A stretch of DNA of 64,000 nucleotides from Streptomyces halobius (lineage in GTDB: Bacteria; Actinomycetota; Actinomycetes; Streptomycetales; Streptomycetaceae), in NCBI RefSeq assembly GCF_023277745.1, contig NZ_CP086322.1:7564001-7628000 (forward strand), read 5' to 3'. Under the pieces are notes generated by a model, which was not told the origin of the DNA, ran no database searches, and saw only the letters and a program-made list of their open reading frames with translations. The number at the start of each line of letters is the position of its first letter. Position 1 is the first letter of the stretch. This document shows positions 59,470-64,000 of this stretch, in pieces. The position numbers were made by a program, and so were the translations under genes.

Positions 59470-61170
59470 ATGTCCAAGCCACCCACCCGCGCCGCAACAC
59501 CCACCGGCCCCGCCGCCGCTGCCTCCATCGTCTGCACCGGCCTCGGCTTCGCCTGGCCCGACGGCACCCCCGTCCTGGACGGCTTCCATCTCGCCGTGGG
59601 CCCCGGCCGCACCGGCCTCATCGGCCTCAACGGAACAGGAAAATCAACCCTGTTGAAGCTCATCGCGGGCGAACTGACCCCCACAGCGGGCGGCGTCAAG
59701 GTCGTCGGCGAGGTCGGCCACCTCCCGCAGCGCGCCGCGCTCGACACCCACCTACCGGTCGACGAGGCGCTCGGCATCGCCGCCACACGCTCCGCCCTGC
59801 ACGCCATCGAAGGCGGCGACGCGAGCGAGGAACACTTCACCGCCATCGGCGACGACTGGGACGTCGAGGAGCGCGCCCGCGCCACCCTCGACCAGCTCGG
59901 GCTGCACGGCATCGACCTCGACCGCACCGTCGGCGAGGTGTCCGGCGGCGAGTCCGTACTGCTGCGGCTGGCCGCGCTGCTGCTGCGCCGCCCGGACGTA
60001 CTGCTGCTGGACGAGCCCACCAACAACCTCGACCGTGCGGCACGCCAGCGGCTGTACGACGCCGTCACGGGCTGGTCCGGTGTACTCGTCGTCGTCAGCC
60101 ACGACCGGGAACTCCTCGAACGCGTCGACCGGATCGCAGACTTCCGAAACGGCGAGATCCACTGGTACGGCGGCAATTTCAGCGTGTACGAGCAGGCGCT
60201 GGCCGTCGAACAGGAAGCGGCCGAGCGGATGGTGCGGGTCGCCGAGGCCGATGTGCGGCGTCAGAAGCGCGAACTGGCCGACGCCCACGTCACGTTGGCC
60301 CGACGGGTCCGCTACGGCAACAAGATGTACGCCAACAAGCGTGAACCGAAGATCGTCATGAACGCGCGCAAGGGGGAGGCCCAGGTCTCCGCGGGCAAGC
60401 ACCGCATCATGCACACCGAACGCCTCAAGGAGGCCAGAGAACGGCTCGACGACGCCGCCGAGGCCATCCGCGACGACGACGAGATCCGCATCGACCTGCC
60501 GCACACCGCGGTACCGCCGGGCCGCACCGTCCTCACCCTGCGCGACCTGCGGATCCAGTGCGGCGCGCACGCCCATCTGGAGGTCCGCGGCCCCGAACGC
60601 ATCGCCCTGACCGGCCGCAACGGCTCCGGCAAGACGACCCTGCTGCGGACGATCGCGGGCGAGCTCCCGCCGCTGGACGGTGGGGGTGCCTCCGGACGAG
60701 CACAGCCGAGACCGGGGGAGGAGTCGAGACCGGGGGAAGCCGAGACGCACGTTCCGTACCGCTTCCTCCCGCAGCGCCTGGAGGTGCTCGACAGCACGCT
60801 CACCGTCGCCGAGAACGTCGCCCGCTTCGCCCCGGACGCCACCAACAACCGCATCCGGGCCCGACTCGCCCGCTTCCTGTTCAAGGGCGCCCGCGCCGAC
60901 CAGCAGGCCGGCACGCTCTCCGGCGGTGAACGCTTCCGCGCCTCACTCGCCGCGCTGATGCTGGCCGAACCGGCCCCACAGCTCCTGATGCTCGACGAGC
61001 CCACGAACAACCTCGACATGGCGTCGGTCCGCCGGCTCGTCACGGCCCTGGAATCCTACGAGGGCGCGCTCATCGTCGTCAGCCATGATCTGACGTTCCT
61101 GCGGGAACTCGGCATCACGCGCTGGCTGGCGCTGGAGGACGGTGAACTGACCGACATCGAACCGCTGTAG
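59470..61170 (+). CDS. ABC-F ATPase (ribosome-associated, antibiotic-resistance type)
   Basis: 566 residues, ATG 59470 with AAGGAGA. Two ABC domains and no membrane spans. Domain 1: LIGLNGTGKSTLLKLIAGEL, EVSGGESVLLRLA, VLLLDEPTNNLDRAARQ, VVSHDRELLERVDRI. Linker: coiled region EQEAAERMVRVAEADVRRQK. Domain 2: ALTGRNGSGKTTLLRTIAGE, GTLSGGERFRASLAALML, LLMLDEPTNNLDMASVRRLV. ABC-F proteins bind the ribosomal E site; Streptomyces ARE members (TlrC, CarA, OleB, SrmB) confer macrolide resistance. Substrate class unknown here. A ~22-residue Gly/Arg/Glu-rich insert (residues ~404-426) is coded by a REP-like element. Confidence 0.9.
   Translation: MSKPPTRAATPTGPAAAASIVCTGLGFAWPDGTPVLDGFHLAVGPGRTGLIGLNGTGKSTLLKLIAGELTPTAGGVKVVGEVGHLPQRAALDTHLPVDEALGIAATRSALHAIEGGDASEEHFTAIGDDWDVEERARATLDQLGLHGIDLDRTVGEVSGGESVLLRLAALLLRRPDVLLLDEPTNNLDRAARQRLYDAVTGWSGVLVVVSHDRELLERVDRIADFRNGEIHWYGGNFSVYEQALAVEQEAAERMVRVAEADVRRQKRELADAHVTLARRVRYGNKMYANKREPKIVMNARKGEAQVSAGKHRIMHTERLKEARERLDDAAEAIRDDDEIRIDLPHTAVPPGRTVLTLRDLRIQCGAHAHLEVRGPERIALTGRNGSGKTTLLRTIAGELPPLDGGGASGRAQPRPGEESRPGEAETHVPYRFLPQRLEVLDSTLTVAENVARFAPDATNNRIRARLARFLFKGARADQQAGTLSGGERFRASLAALMLAEPAPQLLMLDEPTNNLDMASVRRLVTALESYEGALIVVSHDLTFLRELGITRWLALEDGELTDIEPL
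60679..60746 (+). repeat. REP-like element inserted in frame within the ABC-F gene
   Basis: GGTGGGGGTGCCTCCGGACG then AGCACAGCCGAGACCGGGGG, AGGAGTCGAGACCGGGGGAA, GCCGAGAC. Same class as 12928 and 36650; here translated as GGGASGRAQPRPGEES. Falls between Walker A and the Q-loop of domain 2. Confidence 0.65.
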
Positions 61171-61309
61171 GCGTCGGCGACGGCTTGACCGGACGATGCA
61201 CGGCCCGGCCCGCCCTGGACGCCCCGCCGGCGGTGCGGTAGCTGCCGGCGGGGCAGCGCCAGCCTGTCTGTCTCCGGCCGGCGCCCTCACCCTCAACCCA
61301 CCCCACGAC

Positions 61310-61756
61310 TCACGCCCCAACCCGCCCCCGACCCGGCCCTTGCTCCACCCCTGCCGCCGCGAACAGCGCCAGACTCTCCCCGCACTGCGAATGCAGCGGC
61401 GACGGCAGCGCGTCGGGCGCGAACCATTCCAGCGCGTCGAACTTGTGTGGCTCGCCGATCGCCACCGCGTCCGGCGCCACCCGTACGGCGAAGACCAGCG
61501 CGACCCAGTGCGAGACGACCGGATCGCCGCGCAGCACATTGCGCACCCCGATCCGCTCGATGTCGAGCGGCCGCACCCCGTACTCCTCGCGCACCTCTCG
61601 CATCACAGCCGCCTCAAACGTCTCGCCGAACTCCAGAGCCCCGGCGCCGCAGTCCCAGGTCCCGGGCTCGTCCCGGGCCCCCGCGCTCCGCCGCGCCAGC
61701 AGCACCCGCCCGTCCCCGTCATGGCACACGAACACACAGGACACCTGTGGCCTCAT
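61310..61756 (-). CDS. NUDIX hydrolase
   Basis: 148 residues from ATG 61756 (GGGAAGGG upstream; GTG 61762 is the alternative). NUDIX box GALEFGETFEAAVMREVREE with YGV next: G-x5-E-x7-REVxEE complete. Arg-rich start with VSCVFVCHDGDGRVLLARRS. It should cleave a nucleoside diphosphate derivative; substrate not known. Convergent with the ABC-F gene. Confidence 0.9.
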   Translation of the reverse strand: MRPQVSCVFVCHDGDGRVLLARRSAGARDEPGTWDCGAGALEFGETFEAAVMREVREEYGVRPLDIERIGVRNVLRGDPVVSHWVALVFAVRVAPDAVAIGEPHKFDALEWFAPDALPSPLHSQCGESLALFAAAGVEQGPGRGRVGA

Positions 61757-61826
61757 CCCCACACACCCTTCCCAACCATCTCAGCCATCTCCGCTACCGG
61801 GGTCGGACTGGCCACGTGCATAGAGG

Positions 61827-61897
61827 CCCCAGCCATCTCCACCGCCCCAGCCATCTCCACCACCCCACTCATCTCAGCCACCCACTCATCTCAGAAG
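61827..61897. repeat. 18-base minisatellite, four units
   Basis: CCCCAGCCATCTCCACCG, CCCCAGCCATCTCCACCA, CCCCACTCATCTCAGCCA, CCCACTCATCTCAGAAG. The last unit holds the stop codon of the HAD gene. Two looser AACCATCTCAGCCATCTCCG copies lie at 61774-61793. Confidence 0.8.
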
Positions 61898-62328
61898 TGC
61901 CGCGTCAGCCCCGACGCCGTCACCTTCCGCTCCTGCTCCTCCGTGTCGCCCTTGGTCAGCAGCAGCAATGCATGCCGCCGGGCCAGCTCGGCCAGCGTCT
62001 CCGCCACCCCGGGAATCAGCTCCACCCGGTGCCCGTCGAACGCCGCCGCCCACCGGGAGATGCGCGCGGACTCCTCGGCCGTCACCGTCCGCCCCCGCAG
62101 CCGCGCGACACACTCCCCGAGGCTGCGCAGAAACACCTTGCTGCCATACCCGTGCGTCACGGCATTCGCCGCCTCGATCTCGTCGAGCACGGCCCGTACC
62201 CCGCCCCGGTCGAGCCCGGGACGCGTCATCCACTCCAGAAACTCGTCGATGACCCGCTCGAAGATCACGTTGTTCTCCCACAACGTGTCGTCAGCATCGA
62301 AGATCAGCACCCGCCGCCCCTCTCGCAC
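61891..62328 (-). pseudogene. HAD-superfamily hydrolase, C-terminally truncated
   Basis: Begins at GTG 62328 or 62310: VLIFDADDTLWENNVIFERV is the HAD motif I (DxD) and its helix; the cap helices follow, and LLLLTKGDTEEQERKVTASG is motif II (Thr). The frame stops right after GLTRHF, at a minisatellite. Motif III (Lys) and IV (DD or ExxD), normally in the next ~70-80 residues (family ~220-240), are absent, so phosphatase activity is unlikely. On the minus strand the sequence beyond the stop is repeat, not coding. Confidence 0.75.
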
Positions 62329-62429
62329 TCCGTAAAACCACGCGCACCCTACGCAGGGGCAGCGCTGGGGCGCATCGCAAATATGGGGCGGTGGCGGGAG
62401 CACGGAACGGCGCCGGGAGGCGGCGCGCA

Positions 62430-62468
62430 GACACGAAAGAGGCCCCCGCGAGGTCTTCGCGAGGGCCT
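62430..62468 (-). terminator. terminator typical of a tRNA gene
   Basis: Read on the minus strand AGGCCCTCGCGA-AGACC-TCGCGGGGGCCT-CTTTCGTGTC: a 12-bp stem with one GT pair, T-rich tail. It follows the tRNA 3' end by three bases. Confidence 0.75.
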
Positions 62469-62471
62469 TCC

Positions 62472-62489
62472 TGGTGTCCGAGGGGGGAC
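62472..62489 (-). tRNA. 3' end of a tRNA (truncated copy, likely att or deletion scar)
   Basis: On the minus strand GTCCCCCCTCGGACACCA: end of the T-loop (GT), 3' side of the T-stem (CCCCC), 3' acceptor strand (CTCGGAC), discriminator A, and encoded CCA. The 5' parts are missing; instead of the GGGGGTTCAA T-arm, GCGTGTT precedes it. The isotype cannot be determined with only 18 bases. Together with the terminator directly after it, this is what site-specific recombination in a tRNA 3' end leaves. Confidence 0.7.
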
Positions 62490-62682
62490 AACACGCACCA
62501 TACGCACATGCCGGTGATGCGGGGCGAATTGCGATTGCCGTAGCCACCGGTTCGAAGCTTAGGCAGGAGCCACAGAACATGGCTGGTCGTGCGCACGGCG
62601 CTGACCTGAGCATTTGCGCCACGGTTGCCGTCGAGGGGCGAAGTCGGCTGGTGCCGCTTGCTCCGAACGTGAACGAGGTCTG

Positions 62683-63545
62683 TACCGGGGTGAGATGCGG
62701 GACAAGGTGATGGGCTGGCGCATCGCGGCCACCACCGCGGGCGGCTTCGCCTACCCGCTCGCTGCCGGCGCGCTGGGCAACCACTCATGGCGCGCACCGT
62801 TCGTCATCTACCTCATCGGCCTGCCGCTGGGCGCCGCCACCCTGCTCGCCCTCCCCCAGGCCACCCCGGCAAGCGAGAACAGCCGCCAACCCAACGGGGC
62901 TCGGGGCGGTGCGGTGCGGCTGCTGCGCGAGCATCCCCTCGTACTGGCCTTATGCGGGCTGTGGGTGACGACTGCTGGGCTGATGATGGTGCTGGCGGTC
63001 TCGCTGCCGCGCCGCCTGGATCAGCTCGGCATCCACGACACCCTCATCGTCGCGCTGTACGGCACTGTGCTGTCCTCCGGTGCCGCCAGCCTGATCGGCC
63101 TCACCTACGCCAAGCTCACGGCCCGATGTGGCCATGTGACGTTGATGCGGATCGCGGCCGGAGCGTGGACGGCTGCGCTGTTGCTGTTCGCTGTTGCCGG
63201 GCACTGGGCGGTATTGCCGCTCGTGCCGGTGCTGACCGGGATCGGCAGCGGCATCACGATGCCCACGCTGACCGTCCTGGTCGATCGTGCGGCGCCCGCC
63301 GAAAAGCGAGGCACCGCAACCTCGTTGCAGGCCACCGCGCTGTTCGGTGGGCAGTTCGCCTCGCCCTTGGTGTTCGGGCCGCTGATCGACGCCACGTCGA
63401 TCGCCACCGGCGCCCTGGTCGCCGCCACTGGCACCGGGGAATCCTGACCGTGCTGTTTCGGCTGCGGGAGCCGGATGCGCCGAGTGACGCAGCGGAGCAG
63501 GGCAAGGACGGTCCGCGCGAGGCTCCGGTCGGCGAACAGGCGTGA
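62683..63545 (+). pseudogene. MFS transporter, 5'-truncated and frameshifted
   Basis: Starts inside the protein at YRGEMRDKVMGWRIAATTAG, normally the loop after helix 4. It then has helices GGFAYPLAAGALG, FVIYLIGLPLGAATLLALPQ and the C-terminal half (ALCGLWVTTAGLMMVLAVSL, LPLVPVLTGIGSGITMPTLT). The frame stops at 63447 after TGTGES, but the next frame continues with ILTVLFRLREPDAPSDAAEQ to 63545, so one small indel near 63438 is present. The first four helices are missing. Efflux of an unknown compound in its intact form. Confidence 0.65.
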
Positions 63546-63595
63546 CGTGGCGCCTGATGGCGCGGCACTCCGTGAATGAGGGGACGCACTCGCGC

Positions 63596-63865
63596 TCACT
63601 TTCCCGGTGCGTCGGCTGCCTCTCGGTGGTGCGGGGCGGGCAGTGTGAAGGCGGCCGTGCAGACGACCGCGATGGCCACGAACACCGCCCGGTAGGAGGC
63701 GGCCGTGCCGGCTGTAGTCGCGGCGACGGTGACCAGGGCGGCCAGGCCGACGGCGCCGCCGATCTGCCGGGTGGTGTTCATCAGCCCCGACGCCGCGCCG
63801 GCGTCCCGCTCGCTGATGCCGGAGGTGACCGTGGTGATGGGGGTGATCAGCAGGCCACCGCGGAC
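63596..63865 (-). pseudogene. C-terminal fragment of a second MFS transporter
   Basis: Minus-strand frame ending at 63596 with GLLITPITTVTSGISERDAG, AASGLMNTTRQIGGAVGLAA and the last helix SYRAVFVAIAVVCTAAF then the short tail PAPHHREAADAPGK: the last two to three helices of a DHA-type efflux pump. Before GLLITP the frame changes (MAMAAS is readable one frame over), and farther upstream the sequence (EADAPVQINDTDNWWYP) does not resemble MFS. It is an isolated 3' remnant. Confidence 0.65.
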
Positions 63866-64000
63866 GCCGCCATGGCCATCCTGTGCGCCTGCCTTGACCA
63901 CTTGCCGCGCCGTACTTGCGGTGGGTACCACCAGTTGTCCGTGTCGTTGATCTGGACCGGGGCATCAGCCTCGCCGGCGAGCTCGGCCACGACCGCGTGA

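Larger units (their letters stand above)
62329..62682. other. intergenic stretch with tRNA 3' scar
   Basis: Contains the hairpin 62430-62468 and tRNA 3' end 62472-62489 described separately. Between 62490 and 62682 I see no gene; only remnant-like sequence leading into the broken MFS frame. Confidence 0.6.

Noticed and set aside
61774..61897. Possible CRISPR array
   Set aside because: Units are contiguous without unique spacers and no cas genes are present; a minisatellite.

Overview
The window is 64 kb of very GC-rich DNA with GTG and ATG starts, GGAGG-type ribosome binding sites and strongly G/C-biased third codon positions. Gene content (SoxR, CitMHS, NamZ, DUF5925, many TetR/acyl-CoA genes, SGNH esterase, ABC-F) points to a Streptomyces chromosome, probably outside the most conserved core. 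No complete tRNA, rRNA, CRISPR array, integrase or PKS/NRPS cluster is visible.

Left part (1-13 kb). After a DUF5925 AAA ATPase comes a decaying surface-polysaccharide cluster on the minus strand (1.9-7.1 kb): membrane protein, flippase, polysaccharide deacetylase, GT2 glycosyltransferase, a two-gene fusion scar and a small membrane protein. Four of these genes carry frameshifts and/or deletions and a fifth is a fusion of two gene ends. It is followed by a secreted SGNH esterase, a small conserved-looking protein, an orphan 'type ISP restriction/modification' C-terminal-like protein, a TnpB remnant, and the hmgA-GntR tyrosine catabolism operon.

Middle (13-43 kb). Molybdopterin oxidoreductase, CitMHS carrier, a repeat-rich gap with a fold-back element, aldehyde and alcohol dehydrogenases, then a block of acyl-CoA metabolism: TetR/acyl-CoA dehydrogenase, TetR/MaoC with a shared 18-bp putative operator, SoxR, amidase, BKACE enzyme, a secreted penicillin-acylase-family enzyme with a LysR-type gene, an ABC-2 exporter preceded by a hairpin and a 25-codon ORF, the NamZ muramidase, and a second acyl-CoA regulon (SDR, acyl-CoA ligase, TetR / acyl-CoA dehydrogenase, phosphotransferase) whose two ends carry related palindromes.

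Right part (43-64 kb). MBL hydrolase, a NUDIX-DUF202-DUF202 operon, DMT exporter, KstD-like FAD dehydrogenase, an amine catabolism operon (helical-repeat-like protein, APC permease, copper amine oxidase), a Tat-exported Mo oxidoreductase with a cytochrome b561-like anchor convergent with a histidine kinase/response regulator pair, a cytochrome P450 divergent from a 2Fe-2S ferredoxin-like protein, and an ABC-F ATPase with a long leader. The last 2.2 kb is a scar: a HAD hydrolase cut short at a minisatellite, the 3' end of a tRNA with its terminator, and two broken MFS transporters.

A recurring theme is repeat-driven variation: small palindromic elements between and inside genes, in-frame tandem repeats in at least five proteins, and 18-42 bp tandem repeats in gene gaps. 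Functional calls rest on motif recognition by eye; no database search was run.
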